A stretch of 64,000 nucleotides of DNA from Tessaracoccus palaemonis. Its GTDB lineage: Bacteria; Actinomycetota; Actinomycetes; Propionibacteriales; Propionibacteriaceae. Below are positions 43,735 through 52,491 of this stretch, in pieces. The position numbers and the translations under genes were made by a program. Each line of letters starts with the position of its first letter. The stretch's first letter is position 1. Location: positions 3,100,001 to 3,164,000 of the forward strand of contig NZ_CP079216.1 of NCBI RefSeq assembly GCF_019316905.1. Reading direction: 5' to 3'. A model generated the notes under the pieces. The model did no database searches, had not been told where the DNA came from, and worked only from the letters and a program-made list of their open reading frames with translations.

Positions 43735-44071
43735 GACATGGCGGTCGGAGCGGCTCGCTGAACACGAGCGACCAGCGCGAGACTGCCAGGCGATATCGAA
43801 GCCATACCGCTCACGTCGAGAGCCGCACGCGCGGTCGGCGTTCGGTCTACGCCGGCGACACGATGAGCTCCACCCCAGGGGCGGCGAGGTGCGTCGCGAT
43901 CAGCCTTCCCGCGGGGTCGTCTGCCAGTTCCGTCAGCAGCCACACCGGATGCTCTAGGCGTGCAAGTCCGTAGGCGACGTTCGCGGGCGATCCGCCGGGA
44001 TGCTCGGTCGTTGGGCTGTCCGCTCGATGAATGATGTCGAGGAGGGACTCGTGATGACCAACTGCGCTCAC
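43735..44071 (-). pseudogene. Degenerate PfkB sugar kinase (fructokinase-like) fragment
   Basis: The segment reading ESLLDIIHRAD, HPGGSPANVAYGLARLEHP and LLTELADDPAGRLIATHL is a PfkB-kinase N-terminal half. It stops at TAG after IVSPA. Homology continues in another frame (TPTARAALDVSGMAS) and then a third (FDIAWQS), so at least two frameshifts are present. The start and the entire C-terminal half with the GAGD motif are missing. It is a decayed gene filling most of the 43660-44187 spacer. Confidence 0.75.
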
Positions 44072-44187
44072 CTGGCAGTGCTGAACCCCAGTTGATCTGT
44101 GAACCCCTGTTGATCATTTCTCGGGATTCCGATCAGTGCGCACGATCATTTGAATGCGTAGCGTGGGCGCTTCCGAAGGAGGAACTC

Positions 44188-44571
44188 ATGCCGAGCATCG
44201 AACACATCGCCCTCTACGTCGACGACCTGGAACGGGCTCGCGGCTTCTACGAGACGTACTTCGGCGGCGTCGCCGGGACCGGGTACCACAACCCGTCCTC
44301 GGGCCTGCGGACCTACTTCCTGAGCTTCAACCGCGGGGCACGGCTGGAACTCATGACCCGCCCGGTACTCGACGACGCGGGCGGCCGACTCGCCCAGGGA
44401 TTCAATCACGTGGCGTTCTCGGTAGGCTCGGCGGCTGACGTCGACGCGCTCACCGCACGCCTGGGGAGAGACGGCTACCCCGCCCTCAGCGGACCCCGCA
44501 CCACAGGGGACGGCTACTACGAGAGCGTCGTTCCCGACCCCGACGGCAACCTGGTCGAGATCACGGCCTGA
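44188..44571 (+). CDS. VOC-superfamily (glyoxalase/dioxygenase-like) protein
   Basis: 127 aa from the ATG at 44188 with AAGGAGG upstream. A single pair of beta-alpha-beta-beta-beta modules: IEHIALYVDDLERARGFYE opens the first and GFNHVAFSVGSAADVDAL the second, ending ESVVPDPDGNLVEITA. The metal ligands would be His6, a Glu in LELM, the module-two His and the last Glu. Such proteins act as lyases, fosfomycin-resistance-like transferases or dioxygenases; no specific reaction is supported. It is followed by an MFS gene about 50 nt downstream. Confidence 0.8.
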   Translation: MPSIEHIALYVDDLERARGFYETYFGGVAGTGYHNPSSGLRTYFLSFNRGARLELMTRPVLDDAGGRLAQGFNHVAFSVGSAADVDALTARLGRDGYPALSGPRTTGDGYYESVVPDPDGNLVEITA

Positions 44572-44619
44572 CCGACCGCCCCCCAGCACCACCCACCCGA
44601 TTCCCGGAGACACTGACAC

Positions 44620-45816
44620 ATGTACGCACTCCTCCTGGCGATCATCTACGCCGCCTTCATCAGCCTGGGGCTACCCGACGCGCTGATCGGATCCGGCTGG
44701 CCCGTCATGCACGGCGACCTCGGTGTCCCCGTGTCGTACGCCGGCATCGTGACGATGATCGTCGCCTCCGGCACCATCGTCTCGAGCCTGCTGTCCGAGC
44801 GCCTGACACGGCGCTTCGGCGTCGGGCTGGTCACCGCGGTGAGCGTCGCCATGACCGCGACCGCGCTCCTCGGCTTCGGGTTCTCCGGGTCCTTCTGGAT
44901 GATCTGCCTGTGGGCGATCCCGTACGGCCTGGGCGCGGGCGCCGTCGACGCAGCGCTGAACAACTACGTCGCGCTCCACTACGCAGCGCGGCACATGAAC
45001 TGGCTGCACAGCTTCTGGGGCGTCGGCGCGTCGATCAGCCCGTTCATCATGGGCGCCGCGATCAGCGTGGGCCTCGGCTGGTCGACGGCCTACCAGAGCG
45101 TCGGCGGCATCCAGGTCGCGCTCACGATCATCCTGCTGGTGAGCCTGCCGCTGTGGGCGCGCGTCGACAAGGCCCGGCCCCGGGTCGTGCACGAGGGTGC
45201 CGACGCGGCGGAGGGGGCCTCCCACGAGCACGTCTCCCTCAAGCGCGCACTGAGCATCCCCGGCGTGGTCCTGATCCTCGCGGCGTTCTTCGCCTACTGC
45301 GCGGTGGAGAGCACGACGATCCTGTGGGCCTCGACGTACCTCGTGTCCGAGCGGGGCATCGACCCGGCGACGGCCGCGACCTTCGGCGCCCTCTTCCTGC
45401 TCGGCATCACCGCCGGGCGCTTCCTGAGCGGGTTCTTCGCCGACCACCTCGGAGACAGGGCCCTCATCCGGGGAGGCTTCATCGCCGTCGGGGTGGGTCT
45501 CGTGCTGATCGCGCTGCCCCTGCCGACGGACCTGCCCGCGCTGGCGGGACTCGTGATCGCGGGCCTGGGCAGCGCCCCGATCTACCCCGCGATCGTGCAC
45601 TCGACTCCGGTGAACTTCGGCGCCCGGAACTCGCAGGCGATCATCGGCATCCAGATGGCCGCCGCCTACACCGGCTCCACGCTGATGCCCCCGCTCTTCG
45701 GCGCCCTGTCGTCCTTGACGGGGCTCTGGATCTTCCCGTTCTACCTGGTGGTGATCGTCGCGCTGGGCCTGGTGATGTCCGAGCTGCTGAACCGGCGCCT
45801 GCCGGCGGCTCCCTGA
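44620..45816 (+). CDS. MFS transporter
   Basis: 398 aa, about 12 hydrophobic helices. SSLLSERLTRRFGVG near residue 55 is the loop 2-3 motif. NYVALHYAARHMNWLHSFWG near 110 is typical of the MFS subgroup with sugar-permease (FucP-like) similarity, and GRFLSGFFADHLGDR near 270 is the repeat in the second half. The central loop is short. The substrate is unknown; the preceding VOC gene may share the message. Confidence 0.85.
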   Translation: MYALLLAIIYAAFISLGLPDALIGSGWPVMHGDLGVPVSYAGIVTMIVASGTIVSSLLSERLTRRFGVGLVTAVSVAMTATALLGFGFSGSFWMICLWAIPYGLGAGAVDAALNNYVALHYAARHMNWLHSFWGVGASISPFIMGAAISVGLGWSTAYQSVGGIQVALTIILLVSLPLWARVDKARPRVVHEGADAAEGASHEHVSLKRALSIPGVVLILAAFFAYCAVESTTILWASTYLVSERGIDPATAATFGALFLLGITAGRFLSGFFADHLGDRALIRGGFIAVGVGLVLIALPLPTDLPALAGLVIAGLGSAPIYPAIVHSTPVNFGARNSQAIIGIQMAAAYTGSTLMPPLFGALSSLTGLWIFPFYLVVIVALGLVMSELLNRRLPAAP

Positions 45817-45817
45817 G

Positions 45818-46065
45818 CTGCTCCGGATCCCTGAGCTCGTCGAAGGGCGCCGAGCGAAGCGAGGCGATGAACGGGTCAGTCCCGTTCGCTGCGGGGCGGA
45901 GGTCTAGTGAGTCCCTTCGCTGCGCTCAGGGCGTTTCGACAGGCCTGTGCTGAGCCTGTCGAAGCGCTCAACGAACCGGTTCCCTGAGCTCGTCGAAGGG
46001 CGCCGAGCGAAGCGAGGCGGCTTGCCCGGCTCCAGGGCGCCGAGCGAATCGAGGCGACTTTGTCC
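45818..46065. repeat. Family A repeat cluster
   Basis: Several copies in both orientations, for example GAGCTCGTCGAAGGGCGCC with GAGCGAAGCGAGGCG (near 45835 and 45987), an inverted copy CTTCGCTGCGCTCAGGGCG (near 45907) and GAGCCTGTCGAAGCGC (near 45953). They fill the 360-bp spacer between the MFS gene and the secreted-protein gene; no other gene is seen there. Confidence 0.7.
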
Positions 46066-46176
46066 ACCAGTGCCTCTCAAAGGACACCGACAAGAGCGAG
46101 ATGGCTTGTCAGGAGCGCCTCGCTCCGGCAGGATCAGCGCCGAACAGACCGACGCCGTTCCGAAGTGGACCCCCAG

Positions 46177-48255
46177 ATGCGCCACCCCCTCGCCCTGCTC
46201 GTCGCAGCATCGCTGGCTTGCCTCGTCGCCCCGACGGCGCCGGCCGACGCCGCCACCTGCATCCCGGCCGGCACCAACTACACGCCCACGTCTGCGTCGC
46301 AGATCGCCGACGGGCCGACGTGCTACACGACCCCGGACACCTCGGCGACCCCGGTGCTGGCCGAGGTCGACGAGACGAAGACGGCCGCCGACCTCGCCGA
46401 GGTCGTGAACTCCTCCCCGCTCGACCCGGCCGGCTACCTGGGCACCGGCAGCTTCGTGCAGCGCGACATCTCAGCCGCGCCGGTGGCCGCGAACTCCGAG
46501 CAGATCGCGGACTTCGTCGACGGTCCGCTGCCCGACCTTTACCTCAACGACCACTGGCGCGGGCGGCTGAAGACGGGGGTCTCGATCGGCGGTGGGGTGG
46601 CAAGCCACGACAACATCCCGATCTACACCGTCGACTCGTCCAACCCCTACCAGGACTTCGCGACCTTCACCTCCACGGACTCCCGGGTGACGAGCTTCCC
46701 ACGTCTCGCCGAGGTCACGACCGGCACGATCCCACTTCCCGACTGGGCGAGGGCGAGCGACGGCGGCGACCACGCGCTGGCGGTGTACGACGTTGCCACC
46801 GGCATCTTCCGGGGCTACTTCGGCGCCTCCCAGGACGCAGACGGGGTCTGGAACTTCGCATCTGCCGGCTACTTCTACGCCGACCCGGACACGGGCACCG
46901 TCGGATCAGACAACTACTGGCTTCAGTACCTCCAGGGCACCAACTCGGTGGTCGGCATCGCCAACGAGCTGACGCAGATCGGCGCGGAGGAGCTGCGCTC
47001 GGGCGTGATCGGCCACGCGGTGTCCGTGACGTTCCCCTCGTACCTGGCCGGTCAGGTCTCCTTCCCGGCCAAGCAGACCGACGGGAAGCTCGCCTCCTCC
47101 AGCTACCCGAACGCGCCCGTCGCCGGGCAGATGTTCACCTTCCCCGAGGACTTCGACGTCGAGGCGCACATCGCCGACAACAAGATCGACCGCACGATGG
47201 CCGCCATCATGCGCGCGGTAAAGACCTACGGCGGCATCGTCACCGACCAGAACTTCTGGTGCATGTCCTTCAACTTCGAGAACCCGTATGGCATGGGCGA
47301 GCGCGCCGATGACCCGGACGCGAACCCGTGGAAGGACGACGCGGAGCTGGCCGCGCTGGCCAACTTCAACGCCAACGCGTTCCCGTGGGGCGAGACGGCC
47401 TGGGTGGAGCCGAGCTACGCGGGGCACGACGCGACGGTCGCACCGGCGAAGCAGCTGACGTCGTCGACGCCGACGATCACGGGCACCGCGAAGGTCGGCG
47501 GCACGCTCACCGCCAAGGCGGGCACGTGGACCAGCGGCACCCGGCTGACGTACCAGTGGTACCGCGACGGCAGGAAGCTCGCGGGCTACACCCAGTCGAC
47601 CTTCGCGCTGACGAAACACTCGCTGGGCACCACGCTGACGGTGCGGGTGACGGGCACCAGGGACGGCTACAGGACGGTGACGAGGACCTCCGCAGGCGCC
47701 AAGGTCACGGCCGGCACCCTGAAGACCGCGAAGCCGACCATCTCCGGCACGGCGAAGGTCGGCGGCACCCTCACCGCGAAGCCGGGCGCCTGGACCACCG
47801 GCACCAGGTTCACCTACCAGTGGTACCGCGACGGGAAGAAGCTCGCCGGCTCCACCAAATCCACCTTCGCCCTGACGCAGTACTCGCTCGGCAAGCGGCT
47901 CAGCGTCCACGTCACCGGGACCCTCGACGGCTACGCCACAGCCTCCACCGCCTCATCGAGGACCGCCGCCGTCAAGGCGGGGACCTTGAAGACGGCGAAG
48001 CCGACGATCTCCGGCACGGCGAAGGTCGGCAGGACGCTGACGGCAAAGGCGGGCAGCTGGACGAGCGGCACCACATGGAAGTACCAGTGGTACCGCGACG
48101 GGAAGAAGCTGAAGGGCCACACCGCGAAGACCATCACGCTCACGAAGTACTCCGTCGGGAAGACCCTCACCGTCCACGTCACAGGCTCCAAAGCCGGCTA
48201 CACGACGGTGTCGACCTCCTCGTCCAAGACGGCGAAGGTCGCCCCGGGTCGTTGA
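46177..48255 (+). CDS. Secreted protein with three C-terminal Ig-like repeats
   Basis: 692 aa from the ATG at 46177; earlier in-frame starts lie within repeats. A Sec signal peptide (residues 1-26, LALLVAASLACLVAPTAPADA) is followed by a 400-residue N-terminal domain I do not recognise, rich in aromatic residues and Asp (LNDHWRGRLKTG, GIFRGYFGASQD, DNYWLQYLQG). From about residue 427 three tandem repeats of about 89 aa occur. Each has TI(S/T)GTAKVGGTLTAK, YQWYRDG(K/R)KL and LTVxVTG(T/S), a bacterial Ig-like fold common on actinobacterial surface proteins. No LPXTG anchor or catalytic motif is evident. It is probably an exported polysaccharide-acting or adhesive protein; function unknown. Confidence 0.75.
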   Translation: MRHPLALLVAASLACLVAPTAPADAATCIPAGTNYTPTSASQIADGPTCYTTPDTSATPVLAEVDETKTAADLAEVVNSSPLDPAGYLGTGSFVQRDISAAPVAANSEQIADFVDGPLPDLYLNDHWRGRLKTGVSIGGGVASHDNIPIYTVDSSNPYQDFATFTSTDSRVTSFPRLAEVTTGTIPLPDWARASDGGDHALAVYDVATGIFRGYFGASQDADGVWNFASAGYFYADPDTGTVGSDNYWLQYLQGTNSVVGIANELTQIGAEELRSGVIGHAVSVTFPSYLAGQVSFPAKQTDGKLASSSYPNAPVAGQMFTFPEDFDVEAHIADNKIDRTMAAIMRAVKTYGGIVTDQNFWCMSFNFENPYGMGERADDPDANPWKDDAELAALANFNANAFPWGETAWVEPSYAGHDATVAPAKQLTSSTPTITGTAKVGGTLTAKAGTWTSGTRLTYQWYRDGRKLAGYTQSTFALTKHSLGTTLTVRVTGTRDGYRTVTRTSAGAKVTAGTLKTAKPTISGTAKVGGTLTAKPGAWTTGTRFTYQWYRDGKKLAGSTKSTFALTQYSLGKRLSVHVTGTLDGYATASTASSRTAAVKAGTLKTAKPTISGTAKVGRTLTAKAGSWTSGTTWKYQWYRDGKKLKGHTAKTITLTKYSVGKTLTVHVTGSKAGYTTVSTSSSKTAKVAPGR
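47456..48252 (+). repeat. Three tandem about 267-bp coding repeats
   Basis: The three Ig-like modules of the secreted protein are also similar at the DNA level, for example ACCAGTGGTACCGCGACGG occurring in each. They could recombine and change module number. Confidence 0.75.
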
Positions 48256-48345
48256 GCACTTCGCCAGGCTCAGCACAGGCCTGTCGAAGCGCCTCGAGCC
48301 ATCCCGGTTCGCTGAGCCTGTCGAAGCGCCTCGAGCTTGCGAGAG
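48249..48345. repeat. Family A repeats after the secreted-protein gene
   Basis: GTTGAGCACTTCGCCAGGCT, GGCCTGTCGAAGCGCC and GCTGAGCCTGTCGAAGCGCC follow directly after the stop codon, between convergent genes. Confidence 0.65.
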
Positions 48346-48378
48346 GTCCCGTCGCGACCCGATCGACATCCCCCACTA

Positions 48379-48711
48379 TTACCGCGGAACCGGCGCGCAC
48401 TCCAGGACCTCGATCCAGTTCCCCGTCATCAGCGCCAGGTGCGGATGGTCGAGGAAGATGCGCACGGCGTCCGCGTGCGACGACGCCTCGACGACGGTGA
48501 ACGCGACCTTGGTGTCGGTGAAGTCCTCGTCGTCCTCCGAGGTGAGCCGCGTCTTCCGGAGCAGCGGCGCGCCGTTGTCGACGATGGCGGGCTCATGGTC
48601 CTGCGCCCAGCGCGCCCAGTCGACGAGGAACGACGCGCTCTGCTCCGCCGTCACCTCGGCCTTCTCGACCTCGCGACCGGCGCCGTGGAAGATGGCGAGA
48701 TACCTGCTCAT
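48379..48711 (-). CDS. YCII-related domain protein
   Basis: 110 aa, small alpha/beta ferredoxin-like fold. It begins MSRYLAIFHGAG and contains FLVDWARWAQDHEPAIVDNG with the conserved His/Asp pair of the YCII family, ending in ADAVRIFLDHPHLAL. Such proteins are related to the extracytoplasmic-sigma-associated DGPF proteins; the reaction is unknown. It is transcribed toward the secreted-protein gene. Confidence 0.75.
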   Translation of the reverse strand: MSRYLAIFHGAGREVEKAEVTAEQSASFLVDWARWAQDHEPAIVDNGAPLLRKTRLTSEDDEDFTDTKVAFTVVEASSHADAVRIFLDHPHLALMTGNWIEVLECAPVPR

Positions 48712-48731
48712 GCCCGCAGGCTAGTCGACGC

Positions 48732-50279
48732 TCAGGGCTCGGCTTCCGGCGCCTCAGCCGTCGACGTTATCCGCGCCGCCATGCCGGCGAAGATCGCGCC
48801 GTGGAACGGGAGCACGGCCAGCCAGTAGAGCCGCCCGAAGAGCCCCTTCGGGAAGAACACCGCGCGCTGCTCGTACCGTGCGCCGTCGACGTCGGGACCC
48901 GCGCGCATCTCCAGCCATGCGGTGCCCGGCACCTTCATCTCGGCGCGGAGGCGCAGGAGGTTCCCCGCGTCCGTCCTGTCCACTGCCTCGACGCGCCAGA
49001 AATCGATCGCGTCGCCCACTCGGGCATCAGTGCGACTGCGCCGCCCGCGCCGGAGACCGACCCCACCCACCAGTCGATCCATCAGGCCCCGAGCGGCCCA
49101 CAGGAACGGCGACGAGTACCAGCCGTTCTCGCCGCCGATCCCGAGGATGACAGTCCACAGCCGGTCGACGGATGCCGGAGTCGCCAGCTGGCGCGCATCC
49201 GTGAACACCGTTCGCCCCGCCCACTCCGGATCACTGGGCAGCGGGTCGCTCGGGGCGCCGAACACCTCGGCGTCCTGCCAGCTCGTCTCGACGGTGTCGG
49301 CGTTCAGCCGCCCCAGCGCGAGGCGCACAGCCTCGCGATACGGGGTGAGGCCGCCGTCGGGTGGGGGGATGAGGTCGTCGACGTCGCGGGTCTTCATGAC
49401 GCACTCGTTCTGCAACGACGCGACAAGGGGGCGGGCGATCGACCGGGGCACGGGGGTGACGAGATTCACCCAGTGCGACGCGAGGCCGGGCGTCAGCACC
49501 GGCAGGGCAGCAATAGCCCGTCGGGGCAGCCCCGCCTCGCGCGCGTAGCCGTTCATCATCTCCCCGTATCGCAGCACGTCCGGTCCGCCGATGTCGACGG
49601 ACCGGTTCACGCCCGGATCGACCCGGGCCGCGCCGAGCAGGTAATGCAGCACGTCGCGGATGGCGATCGGTTGGATGCGGTTGCGCACCCACTTCGGTGC
49701 CGGCATGAACGGCAGCACATCGGTGAGGTGGCGGATCATCTCGAACGACGCCGACCCGGACCCGATGACCACGCCGGCCTGCAGCACGAGCGCAGGAACG
49801 CCCGAGTCCAGGAAGATCTCGCCCACCCGCACCCGCGAGCGCAGATGCGGCGACAGCTCCACGTCGTCGGGATGAAGTCCGCCGAGATAGACGATGCGGC
49901 GGACCTCGGCATCCTCCGCCGCACGCGCGACTATCTCGGCGGCACGTTCGTCAGTCTCCTCGAATCCCCGCCCCGCGCCCATCGAGTGGATCAGGTAGTA
50001 GACGACATCGACATCCTCGACCGCGCGGGCCACGGCATCCGCGTCGTCGGCGGAACCCTCAACGATCTCGACGTCCCCGCCCCAGGGGAAGGATGCCGCG
50101 CGCACCGCGTCCCTCGCCAGCACCCGCACTCGGTACCCGGCGTTCAGCAGCCGGGGTACCAGTCGGCCGCCGATGTAGCCCGTCGCGCCGAGGACGAGCG
50201 TTCGTGGCGTACTGCCGTCGTCGGCTGGGAGCGCCCGAAGGGACTCTTCGTGTCCCGTGGGTGCGCTGAGGTCCGTCAT
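48732..50279 (-). CDS. NAD(P)-binding SDR-family protein fused to DUF2867
   Basis: 515 aa. The N-terminal Rossmann motif LVLGATGYIGGRLVPRLL near residue 30 and VVYYLIHSMG, VYLGGLHPDD mark an atypical (NmrA/complex I-like) short-chain dehydrogenase without the classical YxxxK. From about residue 340 a DUF2867/polyketide-cyclase-like domain follows (DFWRVEAVDR, LRLRAEMKVPGTAWLEM, FFPKGLFGRLYWLAVLPFH). This fused form is frequent in actinobacteria; its substrate is unknown. The YCII gene follows 20 nt downstream in the same direction. Confidence 0.85.
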   Translation of the reverse strand: MTDLSAPTGHEESLRALPADDGSTPRTLVLGATGYIGGRLVPRLLNAGYRVRVLARDAVRAASFPWGGDVEIVEGSADDADAVARAVEDVDVVYYLIHSMGAGRGFEETDERAAEIVARAAEDAEVRRIVYLGGLHPDDVELSPHLRSRVRVGEIFLDSGVPALVLQAGVVIGSGSASFEMIRHLTDVLPFMPAPKWVRNRIQPIAIRDVLHYLLGAARVDPGVNRSVDIGGPDVLRYGEMMNGYAREAGLPRRAIAALPVLTPGLASHWVNLVTPVPRSIARPLVASLQNECVMKTRDVDDLIPPPDGGLTPYREAVRLALGRLNADTVETSWQDAEVFGAPSDPLPSDPEWAGRTVFTDARQLATPASVDRLWTVILGIGGENGWYSSPFLWAARGLMDRLVGGVGLRRGRRSRTDARVGDAIDFWRVEAVDRTDAGNLLRLRAEMKVPGTAWLEMRAGPDVDGARYEQRAVFFPKGLFGRLYWLAVLPFHGAIFAGMAARITSTAEAPEAEP

Positions 50280-50430
50280 GCGAACAGGCTACGACGCAGG
50301 GGTGTTGACCTGAGTCGGGCGCCGACGGCTCGTGGCGGCCGAGAGTCGTCGCGGCTCCCCCTCCAGCCAGAAGCCCCCAGTCGCGCCCAGACCCCGCCAG
50401 ACGCCGCCAGACGCCAACGCAATTTCCCAA

Positions 50431-50502
50431 ACGCCAACGGTATGCACGGACGCCAACGGTATTCGCGCGAATATCGTTGGCGTCCGTGCATACCGTTGGC
50501 GT
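50431..50502. repeat. 72-bp near-perfect palindrome
   Basis: Arms of 36 bp with a single mismatch. The left starts ACGCCAACGGTATGCACGG and contains GCCAACGGTAT twice as a direct repeat; the centre is ATTCGCGCGAAT. It lies between the DUF389 stop (50543) and the SDR start (50279). As RNA it would form a very long hairpin, so it could end DUF389 transcription, or be a mobile palindromic unit. Confidence 0.8.
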
Positions 50503-50542
50503 CCGCGGGTGGCGGCCCCGGTCAGTGCACCTCGCCCGAGGC

Positions 50543-51493
50543 TCAGGGCCTCGTCCGTCGACGCGACGCAGTGATCCTGCCCAACCAGCGGCCGAAGTGC
50601 AGCTGCACGAACAGCGTGACGACGCCCGCCACCAGCAGGCCGACGATGTTGATGACGAGCTGCAGGCCCGCGCCGAGCGCCTCCTCCCACGCGCCGACGG
50701 CGAGGGTGAGTCCGATCGCGCCCACGGCCGGCACAGTCGTGACGGAGATGAACACCCCGACCAGGGCCGACGACTTCGAGCTGGTCAACGACACCACCCC
50801 GGCGATCCCCGCCAGCACCGCGATCACGAAGGACCAGCCGTCCGGGGAGATGATGAAGTCGGTGGCAGGCCCGGTGGTCGCCTGCTCGTAGGTGAAGACG
50901 CCCGCCGCGTAGGCGATGGCCCAGACCGCCCAGGCCGCCGCGGCGCAGGCGGCGAACCCGCCGAGCAGCGTGGTCAGAGCCAGGCCCGCGATCCCGCGAC
51001 GACGTCGCACGATGGCGTAACAGATGGCCGCGATCGGGGCGAACTCCGGGCCGACGACCATCGCCCCGATGATGAGGATGGGCTGGTCAAGGACGCGCCC
51101 GATCCCGGCGATCAGCGTCGCGAGCAGCAGGAACACGAAGAACGTCGCCGACGGGCGGGCGTCCTCCCGCGACTTGTCGGCGAGCTGGGCCCACAGCACC
51201 CCGTCGGCCGGGTGCCCGGGTGCCGCGGCCTCCGCCGCCGACCCCGCGTCCGACACGACGGTGAGCGGCTCGGACACCACGATGCTGCCGACGGCCGGCA
51301 CCCCGGCGTGGCGGAGCAGCCGCATGATGTTGTTGGCGTTCTCGCGCGCCATCTCGAACAGCAGCAGATCCCCGCTCCCGTCGGCGGCGACGCCGGGCAC
51401 GAGCGCCAGGTCTCAGACCGTGGGCTCCTGCTCGAGTTCGTCGCGGAGACGCACGGCGAGGTCGTGGTCGGCGGTGACGCGCACAGTCAGCAT
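50543..51493 (-). pseudogene. DUF389 membrane protein interrupted by an in-frame TGA
   Basis: Reading from the ATG at 51493 gives MLTVRVTADHDLAVRLRDEL and a TGA at 51415-51413. The same frame then continues DLALVPGVAADGSGDLLLFE and the full DUF389 membrane domain (FFVFLLLATLIAGIGRVLD, LIIGAMVVGPEFAPIAAI, SLTSSKSSALVGVFISVTTVPAV). The N-terminal piece before the TGA is the ferredoxin-like start expected of the family. So either one nonsense mutation or base error splits the gene, or translation restarts at GTG 51400 to give a 285-aa form lacking about 31 residues. The transported compound, if any, is unknown. Confidence 0.7.
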
Positions 51494-51527
51494 GGCGCTC
51501 AGTCTCCCGCCTCGACCACTCCCCGCG

Positions 51528-51577
51528 GAAGCGGTTGCGATTTGTGTCCGACCACCAGCAGGAATCGCGACCGCTTC
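51528..51577. promoter_or_regulatory. Inverted repeat in the DUF389-AKR divergent spacer
   Basis: GAAGCGGTTGCGATT (51528-51542) and AATCGCGACCGCTTC (51563-51577) are complementary at 14 of 15 positions, 20 bp apart. They end 16 nt before the reductase ATG. It may be an operator or another mobile palindrome. Confidence 0.4.
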
Positions 51578-51592
51578 TGGCGAAGATGAAGC

Positions 51593-52450
51593 ATGACCAT
51601 CCTGCACGAGACCTACACCCTGTCCAACGGCGTCGAGATCCCCAAGCTGGGGCTCGGTACGTGGTTCATCGACGACGCCGTCGCCGCCGACGCGGTGCGA
51701 GCGGCCGTCGAGATCGGCTACCGCAACATCGACACGGCCCAGGCCTACGGCAACGAGCGGGGCGTCGGCGAGGGCGTCCGCACGGCGGGCGTCGCGCGCG
51801 ACGAGCTGTTCGTCTCCACGAAGCTGGCCGCGGAGATCAAGGACTACGACCGTGCGGTCGCCTCGATCGACGGATCGCTGAAGAAGCTCGGCCTCGACTA
51901 CGTCGACCTCATGCTGATCCACAGCCCGCAGCCGTGGAGCGACTTCCGCGGCGGCGACTACTCCGACGGCAACCGCCAGGCGTGGCGGGCGCTGGAGGAG
52001 GCCCACCAGGCGGGCAAGCTCCGCGCGATCGGCATCTCCAACTTCCGCGAGCCGGACGTCGACAACATCCTGGCCGCGGCCACCGTCGCTCCCCACCTCA
52101 ACCAGCTCCTGGTCCACGCGGGCAACACGCCCACCGACCTGCTCGCCTACTGCGCCGACAAGGACATCCTCGTCGAGGCCTTTTCCCCCATCGCCCACGG
52201 CGAGATCCTGGACAACGCGGACGTCCGTGCGATGGCCGACGCCTACGGCGTCACCGTCCCCCAGCTCTGCATCCGCTACACGCTCCAACTGGGCACGGTG
52301 TCGCTCCCGAAGACGGCGAACCCGGACCACATGCGCTCCAACGCGCAGGTCGACTTCACCATCTCCGACGAGGACATGACCACGCTGCTCAACCTCCGGG
52401 CCGCTGAATACGGCGCCTCCAGCGCCTTCCCCGTCTACAGCGGCAAGTAG
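51593..52450 (+). CDS. Aldo/keto reductase
   Basis: 285-aa (alpha/beta)8 barrel. The catalytic tetrad is visible: Asp47 and Tyr52 in NIDTAQAYGNE, Lys77 in STKLAAE, His110 in LMLIHSPQPW. The NADPH site is in the late segment SLPKTANPDHMRSN. It resembles the 2,5-diketo-gluconate reductase-like AKR5 group, which reduces carbonyls with NADPH. It is a stand-alone gene, divergent from DUF389. Confidence 0.9.
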   Translation: MTILHETYTLSNGVEIPKLGLGTWFIDDAVAADAVRAAVEIGYRNIDTAQAYGNERGVGEGVRTAGVARDELFVSTKLAAEIKDYDRAVASIDGSLKKLGLDYVDLMLIHSPQPWSDFRGGDYSDGNRQAWRALEEAHQAGKLRAIGISNFREPDVDNILAAATVAPHLNQLLVHAGNTPTDLLAYCADKDILVEAFSPIAHGEILDNADVRAMADAYGVTVPQLCIRYTLQLGTVSLPKTANPDHMRSNAQVDFTISDEDMTTLLNLRAAEYGASSAFPVYSGK

Positions 52451-52491
52451 CCCCGGTTCGCGGAGCCCACCACGGTTCGCCGACCCCACCC

